A DNA stretch of 64,000 bases from Stenotrophomonas maltophilia (GTDB lineage Bacteria > Pseudomonadota > Gammaproteobacteria > Xanthomonadales > Xanthomonadaceae): the NCBI GenBank assembly GCA_002387845.1, contig DGLB01000048.1, forward strand, positions 1 through 64,000, in the 5' to 3' direction. The notes under the pieces are model-generated. The model saw only the letters and a program-made list of their open reading frames with translations. It was not told where the DNA came from and did not search any database. Shown here one piece after another: positions 1-9,728 of the stretch. Positions within the stretch are counted from its first letter, which is position 1; each line of letters opens with the position of its first letter. The translations under genes and the position numbers were made by a program.

Positions 1-58
1 CACGGCGGCGGCGGCGACGATATGGGGTTCGCCGCGCCAGGGCCCGCGCGCCGCCGGG

Positions 59-3000
59 ATGCTGGCCGGAACCGGCTGGGCGCTGTCCAGCCTGCCCCCG
101 GCGCGGGCCACGCCGGCGGTGGTGCGCGATGGGCATGACGCCGCCGCCGTGATCGCGGCGCTCTGGTCGGCCTGGGACGCCACCACCGGCAATGCCACCG
201 TTGATCTGGCGGAGCGTCGGTACCTGCCCGCAGCGACTGCGGGGCATGGAGACGGTCGGGACGCCATCCGTGCCGCGCTGGCGGCGCTGTACCGCCAGGA
301 CGATTTCCTGGGACGGCTCTATCTTGAGCGGGTGCCGCCGGCGACCCTGCGGGTACGCAACGGGACACTGCGCGGTGCGCGGGTGCAGTCGCGGGCACCG
401 GTGCAGCTGGACCCGCCATTGGACGGCACCGCCGATACCACCGCCGACATCGCCTGGTCCGCCGCTACCGCCACGCTGCTTGGCCATCTGCGCCAGGCGG
501 TAACTGATGCCGGCGGCTGTCATGACACGGCGGGCGTGTACCTGGACTGTGCACTGCAGGTCCATCTCGGTGCGCCCCTGCCCACCACGCATTTGGGTGC
601 CCACGCCCTGGCCGGGCTGATCGGGCGCCTGGAGCAGCAACTTCCGGAGACGTCTGCGGTCACCGCGACGCAGGAGCAGGCCGCGCTGGCCTGGCTGCAG
701 GGCCAGGTGCAGGCCGCCAAGGCCCTGCCGGTACGGGGGCTGGAGCCCGTCTGGTCGAGCCATCGACCCGACCCGCGCTCGCACCTGGGCATCAACCTCG
801 CCCTGGCGCGACGCGTGCTGCACCTGCTCTCGGACCACCCGGCGCTGATCGCGCGGTGCGCGGCACTCCAGGCGGACCCGGCGCGCCTGGTGGTTCCACT
901 GGCGGGCAATATCCGCGCGGCGCTGCGCGCATCGCCGCTCGAGGTCAGCGTATTCGCGGTCGAGGCACCGCCGCCCGAGCTGGCGGTCCTGGTCGGCATG
1001 CTGCGCGGCCTCACTGCCATGCTGCGGGCCCCGGTCCGTTCCAGCGGCCGGCTGTGGGTGCCGGAAATGCTGGCGTACTACGGCGTTCCGTGGCCCGGCA
1101 TTCCACGCGACGATGTGGCGTTCGACCGTTGTCTGGCCGCGTTGGCCGGGCGGCAGGCGGCGATATCGCTGCCCTCGCCACCTCAGCCGGTGGTTCCCTC
1201 GCCGCCGCCCCGTGAGATGCAGCAGGCGGTGGCGGATCAGCTGTGGCACCTGTTCGACCGGCGACCGGCCAATGCCAGCGTGGCACTCCAGGACGGCGCG
1301 TTCAGCGCGCCGCCCGCCGCGCCGGTGGCGGCCGCATGGCAGGACGCCCAACAGCAGCTGCAGGCGTTGTTCGAAGCCGAACCGCTGTGGCGGGTGATGC
1401 GGGCGGCGAACGTGTCGTTCCACAGCCTTCGGGTCGGCCCGGATCATGTGACTGCAGGTGACCGCGTCGATGGGCGCACGCTGCATCTGAACGTCACAGG
1501 CGTGCACGCGGCCGGTCCGGCGCTGGCCAGGCTGCAGAACCTCACCGCTCGGCTGGGATGCGTGCGTCCCGACGCGCAGTTGCCGCTCGCCAGCGTGCTG
1601 ACATGGCACGACGTCACGCCGCTCCCGGCCCGCACCGCGTGCCAGGCGACCCGCGTGTCGACGGTCGGCGAGCGGCTGCGGACGCTGCACGCGCTGTATG
1701 TGCGCTGGTCGCCGGCTGCGGCGGACACGTCCCCGCACCATCGCGACACGCAGGATCTGCGTGACCTCGAACGCCCCTTCCTGTCCCTGCATCTGGATGC
1801 GAACGGCCACTACCGGCCGTCACTGGGCACGGCAGCGGCCGCCGTCACCTACGCTGCACTCGGGCCCTTCGCACTGCTGCTGGAGCATCCGGACGTGCAC
1901 GCCGCGCTGGACGTGATCGGCTCCGTCCCCCGCCTGCTGTCGGTGGACGCCGCCGGTCTGCTGGTGGCCCACCTGCACAACGGCGAAACCCATGCACTGG
2001 CGCTGCGGCAGAACCACACCGCCGCCGGGGCCCTCACCCCCGTGCTGATGCTGCTGGCCACCCAGGCCACGCACCTCGGCGGCCGGGTGCGTTCGGACGG
2101 TCGCGTCAACCTCGCCGAGCTGCTGTCCGCACATGGTGGCTGCGGCCCGCAGGATGGCAACGGGACGGACGCGCTGCAGCGCTGCGCCGAACGCATCCGC
2201 GGCGAGCTGCGACTGGGCATGCGTCCGCATCTGGTGCACGCGCAGGACCTGCTCGACGCGGCCGGCATGCGCACGCTGCGCGCGACCACCGCCGCTTTCC
2301 TGGCCCGGCATGCGCCGGCCGACACGACGCTGCTGCAGTACCTGGGCACGCCGCTGGTGGACGCCGGCTGTTTCAACTGGACCGCGTTGCATCGCACACG
2401 CGCCTTCCTGGCCGACATGGCGGAGTCCCCGCGTGCGCGTCCCCTCCAGCAGGCACTGCTGACGGCGCTGGGCTGGCAGGGCAGCGCCAACCCCGCGATG
2501 ACCTCACCGACCCTCCGCGCCAGCCTGACAGCCGCTGCGCTGGTGGCCGACCTGGGTCCACCGTCGAACCGGGAAGCGCGCATCGTGCTGGGCTATCGTC
2601 TGCACAAGCATGCCAATGTCGGCCGCACCTTCGCCGCCCTCCGCGCGGACCTCGAAGCGTACCTGTGCAGCCTGGGCCGCCTGCCCTTCGACCTGTGTCC
2701 GATGGCGGTCACCCTGGTCCTGCACGAAGAAGCCCCCGAGCTGCTGGCCCCGGACGTCCCTTCAACGCTGACGTTCGGCAGCGCCATCGGCGCGGTGAAC
2801 TACGTCAGCGGCGTGCATCTGGCCGAGCGCATCCGGCGCGGCCTCTCGCAGCAGATGACCTTCAGCGAGCTGGTGTCGCTGTCGGCGGAGCTGTGCGCGC
2901 ACCCCGATGTGCCCGTCAACGTCCGCGCGATGGCGCTGGACACGCGGGGTCTGGCAACGCTGGACTGGCAGTACTTCCGTGCGCAGGATGCCTCCACCGC

Positions 3001-4804
3001 GGGCAACGCCACTCACGCCGGACGCACCCACGCAGCGATGGAAGCCTTCGACGCGCGCGTGGCCCGGATCGAATCAGCCATCACCGCGCTGCTGGCACCG
3101 CTGCCGTACCGCATGCCGCGGGTGCAGGCGGAGATCCAGCGGGTGTTCCCCACGTTCCCCGGCATGTTCGCGGGACTGGCATGGAACGATACCCAGCTGC
3201 GCCTGTGCAACGATCGCGAGTGGCTGCGCTACAGCTTCCCGCTCTACGAGCTGGTCGCCGCCGGTGTCCTGCGGGAGACGCCCAGCGCGTGGTACCTCTG
3301 TCCGGTGCCGGAACCCACCCTGGGCCGAGCGCAGGACCATCAGCAGGTCGAAGCGCTCCGACAGGCCGACTTCGCGACGATGCAGGCCAGGTTTCCGTGC
3401 CTCGCCGACATCGACGCCGCGTTCCAGACCGCCTTCGACGACTACTTCACACGGGCTCGCCAGGGCTACGGCGTGCTGATCGAAGAGGCGCTCCATCTGC
3501 GCCCCCCCGACGAGCGTGCGGCCATCGCCCGCGGCGAGGTCGAGCTGTTCACCGTGCGCACCTTCGAGCCGGACCTGGAGGCCGGGCAGGAAACGCCCAC
3601 CGACACCGATCCCTATCGCGGCCGGTTCGGTGTGATCTATTGCGTGGGGCGCAACCACAGCGGAGGCTGCCACCAGCTGTTCCCGCTGCTGGGACGAATC
3701 GAGCCCCTGCGGCTGGACGGTCCGCTCCGCCTGGGCGGTGTGCTGGAAAACCGGAAAGTGCGCCTGCGGCACGGCGGCTACAGCACCATCCAGGTACGCC
3801 GTGGCCGCCTGGAGAACCTGGATTGGGATGCCTTCGCCAACCATCGGGTGCCGGTGCCAGGTCGGCATTCAAAGGTCATCATCGAGCGGTTGTCATCCAA
3901 CGTGTCGCAGGCGGGCATCGCGACCGATCCGGAACGCTCGCCCTTCCATGCACTGGTGGCACCGGTCCAGCAGGACTTCTTCTGGCTGGATCCAGTGGCC
4001 TTCCTGCATGAAGGCCGCGGCCCGTCTTCGTTCGAAGCGCATCTGCGGGCACCGCCGTTGTGGCTGCGAACGGTGGACTTCATCTTCCCGTTCGTGGAGA
4101 ACCTGCGACGACTGGGCTCCACCGACCGTAATGAACTGGCAATGGCCATCTTCGGCCTCTATCTCGAAGGCGTCCTCACCCTCGGCCCGGTCGCCGGCGG
4201 GGTCGCCAAGGTGGTGATGCGCCCCGGCATGAAGGCGATGCCACGTTTCGTCGCGCTGTCCAATGTCCTCGGTCGCAACGCGCTCGACGCACTGAACCCG
4301 CTGGCCGGCACTCTGGCGGTCGCACGGATGGGCATCGGAGCGGCCCAGCGCGGCATCCAGGGCGGCTTGCGCTTCGCGTGGGAACGGGCGCGCCACGGAT
4401 CGCTGCAGGGCACGGAGTGGCACTGGGTGATGCGCGACGGCATGGCCGTGCTGCAGGACGGCGCGGCTCCGATGCAAGCCAGCGTGCGCACCGTGCAGGG
4501 CGTACATGACGTCCTGGTGGCGTCGCACGTCGTCCGTGACGGCGCGGCGGCGGTGCACCTGTTCGACCCGGCCACGTTGACGCCCTATGGGCCGTTGCTG
4601 CAGGAGCGGCTCGATTCCGGGGCGGCGGCCGGGGTGCTGTTCAAGGTGGGCGAAGGGTTGCGCCCGCCCCGCCCGTCACCGAAGAAGGTGTTGAAGCCGA
4701 TCAAGCAGGGGACCAAGGCGTCGCAGGAGGAGTCCGGCGAGCGTCTTGGGACACAGGCGTTGTCGGGCATCGGAGGGGCCGGCCAACGGCCGGCGCTACC
4801 GTAG
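59..4804 (+). CDS. Very large protein of unknown function, probably exported; 5' end uncertain
   Basis: Open frame of 1581 residues from the first ATG. The same frame is already open at base 2 of the window, so the real start may lie upstream and the N-terminus here may be incomplete. Around the ATG it reads like a signal peptide (hydrophobic GMLAGTGWALSSL, then an ARA-type cleavage site). The protein is rich in Ala, Leu and Arg. Near residues 1350-1440 there are glycine- and alanine-rich hydrophobic stretches that could insert in a membrane. I recognise no catalytic motif. Its size, and the C-terminal segment VHLFDPATLTPYGPLL, recall large dermonecrotic-toxin-like proteins of pseudomonads, but this is only an impression. 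The last nine residues (GAGQRPALP) are encoded by a GTAG-type hairpin repeat, and the stop overlaps the converging channel gene by 9 bp. Confidence 0.6.
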   Translation: MLAGTGWALSSLPPARATPAVVRDGHDAAAVIAALWSAWDATTGNATVDLAERRYLPAATAGHGDGRDAIRAALAALYRQDDFLGRLYLERVPPATLRVRNGTLRGARVQSRAPVQLDPPLDGTADTTADIAWSAATATLLGHLRQAVTDAGGCHDTAGVYLDCALQVHLGAPLPTTHLGAHALAGLIGRLEQQLPETSAVTATQEQAALAWLQGQVQAAKALPVRGLEPVWSSHRPDPRSHLGINLALARRVLHLLSDHPALIARCAALQADPARLVVPLAGNIRAALRASPLEVSVFAVEAPPPELAVLVGMLRGLTAMLRAPVRSSGRLWVPEMLAYYGVPWPGIPRDDVAFDRCLAALAGRQAAISLPSPPQPVVPSPPPREMQQAVADQLWHLFDRRPANASVALQDGAFSAPPAAPVAAAWQDAQQQLQALFEAEPLWRVMRAANVSFHSLRVGPDHVTAGDRVDGRTLHLNVTGVHAAGPALARLQNLTARLGCVRPDAQLPLASVLTWHDVTPLPARTACQATRVSTVGERLRTLHALYVRWSPAAADTSPHHRDTQDLRDLERPFLSLHLDANGHYRPSLGTAAAAVTYAALGPFALLLEHPDVHAALDVIGSVPRLLSVDAAGLLVAHLHNGETHALALRQNHTAAGALTPVLMLLATQATHLGGRVRSDGRVNLAELLSAHGGCGPQDGNGTDALQRCAERIRGELRLGMRPHLVHAQDLLDAAGMRTLRATTAAFLARHAPADTTLLQYLGTPLVDAGCFNWTALHRTRAFLADMAESPRARPLQQALLTALGWQGSANPAMTSPTLRASLTAAALVADLGPPSNREARIVLGYRLHKHANVGRTFAALRADLEAYLCSLGRLPFDLCPMAVTLVLHEEAPELLAPDVPSTLTFGSAIGAVNYVSGVHLAERIRRGLSQQMTFSELVSLSAELCAHPDVPVNVRAMALDTRGLATLDWQYFRAQDASTAGNATHAGRTHAAMEAFDARVARIESAITALLAPLPYRMPRVQAEIQRVFPTFPGMFAGLAWNDTQLRLCNDREWLRYSFPLYELVAAGVLRETPSAWYLCPVPEPTLGRAQDHQQVEALRQADFATMQARFPCLADIDAAFQTAFDDYFTRARQGYGVLIEEALHLRPPDERAAIARGEVELFTVRTFEPDLEAGQETPTDTDPYRGRFGVIYCVGRNHSGGCHQLFPLLGRIEPLRLDGPLRLGGVLENRKVRLRHGGYSTIQVRRGRLENLDWDAFANHRVPVPGRHSKVIIERLSSNVSQAGIATDPERSPFHALVAPVQQDFFWLDPVAFLHEGRGPSSFEAHLRAPPLWLRTVDFIFPFVENLRRLGSTDRNELAMAIFGLYLEGVLTLGPVAGGVAKVVMRPGMKAMPRFVALSNVLGRNALDALNPLAGTLAVARMGIGAAQRGIQGGLRFAWERARHGSLQGTEWHWVMRDGMAVLQDGAAPMQASVRTVQGVHDVLVASHVVRDGAAAVHLFDPATLTPYGPLLQERLDSGAAAGVLFKVGEGLRPPRPSPKKVLKPIKQGTKASQEESGERLGTQALSGIGGAGQRPALP
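4778..4799 (-). repeat. SMAG-type GTAG hairpin repeat
   Basis: On the minus strand this reads GTAGC followed by GCCGGCC-GTT-GGCCGGC, a 7-bp perfect stem. That is the layout of the Stenotrophomonas GTAG (SMAG) repetitive extragenic palindromes. Its TAG is the stop codon of the DUF3772/MscS gene, and on the other strand it encodes the tail of the large protein. Confidence 0.8.
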
Positions 4805-7237
4805 GTCCGGCTCCGGGTGGGGATCGCGGACCAGGTGGATGTCGGTCGGCGAGGACAGCGCAATGTCGGCAGCGGCGAACTTCTGCAACAGGGTGAAGTA
4901 CAGGTCACTGCGCACGCCATAAACCGCACGCGGGCCGGAGGTGTAGGCGAAACTGTTGATCGCGATCTGTCCGTTGTTGATCGAGTCGATGAACACCGAC
5001 GGAGCCGGCTCATCCAGTACCGCCACATGCTCGGCAAAGGTGTCCAGCATGATCTGCCGCAGGGTGACCACGTCGGTGTTCAGCGGCACGCTGAACTGGA
5101 TCTGGATACGGCCCTGGACGCTGCCCATGGTCATGTTGCGGACGGTCTTGGTGATCAACTCGGAGTTGGGCACGATCAGGGTGGAGCGGTCGCCCACCTG
5201 GATCTCGGTCGAGCGCACGTTGATGCGGCGGATATCACCCTCCTGGTCGCCCAGCTTCACCCAGTCACCGATCTTCACTGGACGTTCGGCCAGCAGAATC
5301 AGGCCGGAAACGAAGTTCTGGGTGATCGCCTGCAGGCCGAAACCAATACCCACCGACAGCGCGCTGACCACCAGTGCCAGCTTCTCGAAGCCGATGCCCA
5401 GGGCCGTCAGGCCCCACAGCACCGCGGCGATGATGCCCAGGTAGCGGGTGACGGTGCTGATCGAGTTGCGCGCGCCGGCATCCAGTTCGGTCTTGGGCAG
5501 GTAGGTATCGGATAGCCAGCGCTGGAACGCCTGCATCACCGCCCACACCAGCACGAAGGCCAGCACCGCGTTGAGCACGTCGCGCGGACGCAACGTGGTG
5601 TTGCCGATCGTGATGCCCTTGGACAGGGTGTCCAGGCCGCCCAGCAGCGCATTGGTATTGCCAAACGCCGCGGTCAGCATGAGCACCGCGAGCAGCACCA
5701 CGCCGATGCGCAGCAGCGCCGAGAGCAGCACGCCGCCCTGCTCCAGGCGTGCCGCGCTGAGCCCGGTGGTCAGCACCACGGTCTGGCCGATGCGCCCACC
5801 CGGCGACAACAGCCAGATCGCCAGGTCGTTGACGAACTTCAGCAGCACCGAGGTGGCCATCAGCACCATCGCGCCCCAGATCAGTTGCTGGCCCACGAAC
5901 ATCGCGAAGTTCAGGTAGCCCAGCAGGCTGGCGATGACCGCGGCGGTCACCACCAGATTGCCGGCCACACGGGCCAGCACGATCCAGCCGCTGCGGCGCG
6001 CACTGGCCTTGGGCTTGGCCGGCTGGTCGCCCTGGGCGTCCAGCTTGGCCTGGGCCTGTTCGGCTTGACGGCGGTGCATGCGCGCCAGTGAGACCAGAAT
6101 GGCCACGATCAGCGCCATGTAGGTCAGCGCCATCAGCCCGTCCACCGCCACCGTGGTGACCTGGCCGGTGCGCGCGGCCTTGTTCAACGCCACCAGCATG
6201 ATGCTGACCCAGGTCAACGCCGCCGCACACCACGCGTACTTGCGCAGCCGCCAGGCCAGGTCGTCGTCCAGGGTCATCAGCCGCCAGGACGGTCGCTTGG
6301 GCATCAGCACCGCGGCGCTCACCGCCGCCATGAAGGCCGCCACGAAGGTCGCGACCTGGAAGTTGAACGCGGTGGATTCCAGACGTGGGGGAATCGCCCC
6401 GATGGCCTCCAGCGAGCCCACCAGCACCACGCCGGCGAAGCCTGGCAGCAGGGTGCCCACCGCCATCAGCCACACGGCCAGTCCGGAGCGACGCAGGCGG
6501 CCGTCCGGCGCACGCTCGGAGGCCGCAAGCCGCCGCCCCAGTGCGCGCAGCCACAGGCGCAACGGGAAGAACATCAACAGTGCCAGCACCAGCCCGGTCA
6601 GAGGCGAGCTCCAGCCGTGCTTTTTCACGGCGTCGCGCATCGCGCTCTCGCCCTGGCGGTACAGAATCACCAGTCGCTGCAGGTCGGTCGGCACATCGGT
6701 CGCGAACTGCCGCCACAACGACGGCGACAGCGGTGAGCTGACCTTGCGCACCAGTTCTTCGCTCAGCTGGCTGGCACGCATTTTCTCGATGTCAGCGCTG
6801 AGCTGCTTGGCATCCACCGACAGCAGTTTGGCGCGGGCAATGGCCCCGGCGATGTCCGCCCGCTCCTGGTTCAGGCCCTTGCGCTGCTGCGCCAGCTCAC
6901 GCGCCTCCACTTCGCCATCGGCCACGCTGCCCAGCTGCGAAATGCGGAACTCCAGCTGCTCCAGCCGCGGCTGCAGCGCGGTCTGCGCCGCATCGGCCTC
7001 GCGCTGCACCTCCAGCGCGCGGTCGGAGAGGGTTTTGAGGGTGTCGCGGGTCTCGGCATCGTCCAGGGCGGTGCGGATCGCCTTCAGGTCTTTGTCGGCC
7101 TGCGCCAGCTGCGCTACCGGATCGCTGGCGGTCGGGTCGCTGGCCTGCGCCCAGGCACCGGCGGCCAGGCCCAGCCACGCACACATCATCATCGCGGCCA
7201 GCGGACGGATCAGGTTGAAACGGAGACGGGAAGACAA
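4796..7237 (-). CDS. DUF3772/MscS-type mechanosensitive channel
   Basis: 813 residues. A signal peptide (MSSRLRFNLIRPLAAMMMCAWLGLAAGAWAQ region) leads into a periplasmic, coiled-coil-like domain of about 170 residues of the DUF3772 kind. Many transmembrane helices follow from about residue 200 to 590. The MscS core comes next: the pore-lining TM3 (VGIGFGLQAITQNFVSGLI), then the beta domain with ERPVKIGDWVKLGDQEGDI and the conserved VPNSELI. The inner-membrane channel would open on membrane tension and release solutes during hypo-osmotic shock. It resembles the large MscK/YbiO-class channels more than the short MscS. The stop codon lies in a GTAG repeat and the gene converges on the large protein upstream. 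Confidence 0.9.
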   Translation of the reverse strand: MSSRLRFNLIRPLAAMMMCAWLGLAAGAWAQASDPTASDPVAQLAQADKDLKAIRTALDDAETRDTLKTLSDRALEVQREADAAQTALQPRLEQLEFRISQLGSVADGEVEARELAQQRKGLNQERADIAGAIARAKLLSVDAKQLSADIEKMRASQLSEELVRKVSSPLSPSLWRQFATDVPTDLQRLVILYRQGESAMRDAVKKHGWSSPLTGLVLALLMFFPLRLWLRALGRRLAASERAPDGRLRRSGLAVWLMAVGTLLPGFAGVVLVGSLEAIGAIPPRLESTAFNFQVATFVAAFMAAVSAAVLMPKRPSWRLMTLDDDLAWRLRKYAWCAAALTWVSIMLVALNKAARTGQVTTVAVDGLMALTYMALIVAILVSLARMHRRQAEQAQAKLDAQGDQPAKPKASARRSGWIVLARVAGNLVVTAAVIASLLGYLNFAMFVGQQLIWGAMVLMATSVLLKFVNDLAIWLLSPGGRIGQTVVLTTGLSAARLEQGGVLLSALLRIGVVLLAVLMLTAAFGNTNALLGGLDTLSKGITIGNTTLRPRDVLNAVLAFVLVWAVMQAFQRWLSDTYLPKTELDAGARNSISTVTRYLGIIAAVLWGLTALGIGFEKLALVVSALSVGIGFGLQAITQNFVSGLILLAERPVKIGDWVKLGDQEGDIRRINVRSTEIQVGDRSTLIVPNSELITKTVRNMTMGSVQGRIQIQFSVPLNTDVVTLRQIMLDTFAEHVAVLDEPAPSVFIDSINNGQIAINSFAYTSGPRAVYGVRSDLYFTLLQKFAAADIALSSPTDIHLVRDPHPEPDLR

Positions 7238-7395
7238 ACCAGCGGCACCTGCACCCTGCGCGGACCACCGCGCGTGCGCGGACTATAAACCGCTTCAGGT
7301 TTACACCGGGTATGCAGCCGCGGTCCTGGCCGGGTTTCACTTTCCCGTGGCGTCGGCCCCGGCATGGTGGCGTCCACCTTGCCACAGCGCCTGCG

Positions 7396-7890
7396 ATGAG
7401 CACCTACGCCGACCTGAAGACCGTCCCCGACCTGAACCTGCCCCGCTACCTGGGCACCTGGTATGAGATTGCCCGGCTGCCGATGAAGCATGAGCCGGAG
7501 GACTGTACCGACGTGTCGGCGCACTACAGCCTGAAAGACAACGGCCACGTGGCGGTGCTCAACCGCTGCCGGCTGGGTGACGATATCGAGGAGGCCGAAG
7601 GTGAGGCCTGCCCGGTGGACAACGACAGCGCGCGGCTGCGGGTGAGCTTCCTGCCTGCCGGGCTGCGCTGGTTGCCCTTCAGCAAGGGCGACTACTGGGT
7701 GATCCAGGTGGCCCCGGACTACCGTGTGGCCCTGGTCGGCAGCCCAGACCGCCGCTTCCTGTGGCTGCTGGCGCGGGAACCCCACCTGGATGCCACCACC
7801 CGCGACCACTACCTGGCCCAGGCCCGGCAGCAGCAGTTCGAGCTGGGTCCGCTGATCCTCACCCCGCATACCGGCCACCCGACGGCCTGA
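7396..7890 (+). CDS. Lipocalin family protein (Blc-like)
   Basis: Starts at the ATG giving MSTYADLKTVPDLNLPRYLGTWYEIARLP, 164 residues, the usual length for bacterial lipocalins. The GxW signature is LGTWYEIARLP near residue 20, and the second conserved region is DYWVIQVAPDYRVALVGSPDRRFLWLLAR. A longer upstream frame exists, but the extra segment overlaps promoter-like sequence and lacks lipocalin similarity. There is no signal peptide or lipobox from this start, so the protein is predicted to be cytoplasmic, unlike E. coli Blc. Family members bind fatty acids or lysophospholipids. It sits 6 bp before the FAD oxidoreductase gene and is probably cotranscribed with it. Confidence 0.9.
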   Translation: MSTYADLKTVPDLNLPRYLGTWYEIARLPMKHEPEDCTDVSAHYSLKDNGHVAVLNRCRLGDDIEEAEGEACPVDNDSARLRVSFLPAGLRWLPFSKGDYWVIQVAPDYRVALVGSPDRRFLWLLAREPHLDATTRDHYLAQARQQQFELGPLILTPHTGHPTA

Positions 7891-7896
7891 GCTGGC

Positions 7897-9108
7897 ATGG
7901 ATCTGAAAAGCGGCTATCCGTACTGGGCCATCCGCAACGGGCTGATGCATGCTTTTCCACCGCTGCAACAGGACCGCCACTGTGACGTGCTGGTGGTGGG
8001 TGGCGGCATCAGCGGCGCGCTGATCGCCAATGAACTCTGTGCACATGGCCACGAGGTGGTGCTGATTGAACAGCGTGACATCGGCTGGGGCAGCACCGCC
8101 GCCAGCACCGCCCTGCTGCAGTACGAGATCGACACTCACCTGACCGACCTGGCCCGGCAGTACGGCGAACCGGCTGCGGTGGCGGCCTACCGCGCCTGCG
8201 CCGAGGCCATACCGGCGTTGCGTGCCGTCGCTGCCGGTTTCCGCGGCGTGGACTGCCAGCCGATGCGCAGCCTGTACTACGCCAGCAAGCGCCGCCATGG
8301 CGCGGTGCTGGAAGCCGAATGCGCGCTGCGCCGGAAACACGGATTCGACGTGACCTGGCTGGACCGCGCCAGGGTGCAGGCGCAGTTCGGCATGGATGCA
8401 CCGGGTGCGATCCTGAGCGCGCTGGCGGCGCGCGTGGACCCCTACCAGCTCACCTACCGCCTGCTGATGCGGCTGGCAAAGGCCGGCTGCGCGGTACACG
8501 ACCGCACCACCCTGCATACCCTGCAGACCACCGCACGCGGGGTCAACGCGATTACCGCCGAAGGCGTTCAGATCCGCGCGCGGCATGTGGTGCTGGCCAC
8601 CGGTTATGCCGGCCAGCATTGGCTGAAGCCACGCGTGGCGCGCAACCGCAGCAGCTACGCCTTCATCACCGACCCGGTCGATCCCGAACGGCTTGGCGCG
8701 CTGTCCAACACGATGGTGTGGGAGTCGGCGCGGCCGTATCTGTACCTGCGCAGTACCGGCGACCATCGCCTGCTGGTGGGCGGCGAGGATGACGCCGTGG
8801 ACGTGCCGGCCCGGCGCGATGCCCGGGTGCAGGACAAGGCGCGCACGCTGCTCAGGCAGGTCAACCAGCTGTTCCCGGACCTGCCCTTGCAGCCCGCCTT
8901 TTCCTGGGCTGGCACGTTCGCCGAAACCGCCGACGGACTGCCGTTCTTCGGCCCGCACCGGCAATGGGGTCCACGGGTGCTGTTCGCCATGGCCTACGGC
9001 GGCAATGGCATCACCTACTCCATGATCGGGGCAGGGCTGCTGCGGGCGCGGATCGAGCGCCGCCGGCACCCGCTGCAGACGCTGTTTGGCTTCGAACGGA
9101 TGACGTGA
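7897..9108 (+). CDS. FAD-dependent oxidoreductase, DAO family
   Basis: 403 residues. The N-terminal Rossmann dinucleotide motif is DVLVVGGGISGALIANEL with a downstream acidic residue (VVLIEQRDIGWGSTAAS), typical of the D-amino-acid oxidase/glycine oxidase fold. The C-terminal FAD-contact segment is DGLPFFGPHR...FAMAYGGNGITYSMIGAGLLRA. The substrate is not evident; relatives oxidise amines or N-methyl amino acids. It follows the lipocalin gene after 6 bp, which suggests a two-gene operon, but the pairing does not reveal a pathway. Confidence 0.85.
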   Translation: MDLKSGYPYWAIRNGLMHAFPPLQQDRHCDVLVVGGGISGALIANELCAHGHEVVLIEQRDIGWGSTAASTALLQYEIDTHLTDLARQYGEPAAVAAYRACAEAIPALRAVAAGFRGVDCQPMRSLYYASKRRHGAVLEAECALRRKHGFDVTWLDRARVQAQFGMDAPGAILSALAARVDPYQLTYRLLMRLAKAGCAVHDRTTLHTLQTTARGVNAITAEGVQIRARHVVLATGYAGQHWLKPRVARNRSSYAFITDPVDPERLGALSNTMVWESARPYLYLRSTGDHRLLVGGEDDAVDVPARRDARVQDKARTLLRQVNQLFPDLPLQPAFSWAGTFAETADGLPFFGPHRQWGPRVLFAMAYGGNGITYSMIGAGLLRARIERRRHPLQTLFGFERMT

Positions 9109-9229
9109 GGCCCCAGGCAGGTGCCCACCGTTGCAGGGCACACGACAAATCCCGGGAATGACAGGCATCATTCAACCAGCGCCTGCTAGCGTCAGCCTGT
9201 CGGCCGCCCTGCCTGCTCCGGAGCTTCCC

Positions 9230-9721
9230 ATGATCCGCCCGCTTTCGCTGCTGCTGTGCCTGCTTGCCCCCGGGGTTGCCCTGGCGCAGTCCGCTGCCGG
9301 TGCCACCGGCCCGCAGTCGGCCACCAACCTCAACCTGGCCGTGCCGCAGGAACCGCTGCAGTACCTCAATGACCCCACCCTGCGCGGCGATCCTCCCGGC
9401 ACCTTCTACGGCGACAAGAGCGGCCGCCGCGTGGCGCGCGACCCGGCCGGCAACGGCATCGCCGAGGTCACCGACGACAAGCTGCGGGTCAACGGCAGCT
9501 TCACCACCGGCATCGGTTACTCGAAGAACTTCGGTAATTCGCACTACAACGCCGCCGAACTGAACCTCAACAAGAACTACACCACGGATGAGGGCAAGAC
9601 CCACAACATGAACCTCAACATCCGGGTCAGCGAAGGCAAGGGGCCGGGCTTCTACGGCCCCTATGGCGATTACGGCTACGGCGGCGGTGGCTACTGGGGC
9701 CCAGGTCCGTACGGCTGGTAA
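9230..9721 (+). CDS. Small exported protein of unknown function
   Basis: 163 residues from the ATG giving MIRPLSLLLCLLAPGVALAQ, a clean signal peptide with ALA/Q cleavage. The mature part is polar, with repeated Asn-rich stretches (ELNLNKNYTTDEGKTHNMNLNIRV) that look like beta strands, and it ends in a Gly/Tyr-rich tail (YGDYGYGGGGYWGPGPYGW). It is probably a periplasmic or outer-membrane-associated protein. I recognise no family. The upstream in-frame ATG at 9131 would place 33 residues before the signal peptide and was rejected. Confidence 0.7.
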   Translation: MIRPLSLLLCLLAPGVALAQSAAGATGPQSATNLNLAVPQEPLQYLNDPTLRGDPPGTFYGDKSGRRVARDPAGNGIAEVTDDKLRVNGSFTTGIGYSKNFGNSHYNAAELNLNKNYTTDEGKTHNMNLNIRVSEGKGPGFYGPYGDYGYGGGGYWGPGPYGW

Positions 9722-9728
9722 GCCCGCC

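Noticed and set aside
7210..9171. 653-codon open frame antisense to the lipocalin and oxidoreductase genes
   Set aside because: Spans two real genes on the other strand and shows shadow-type composition.
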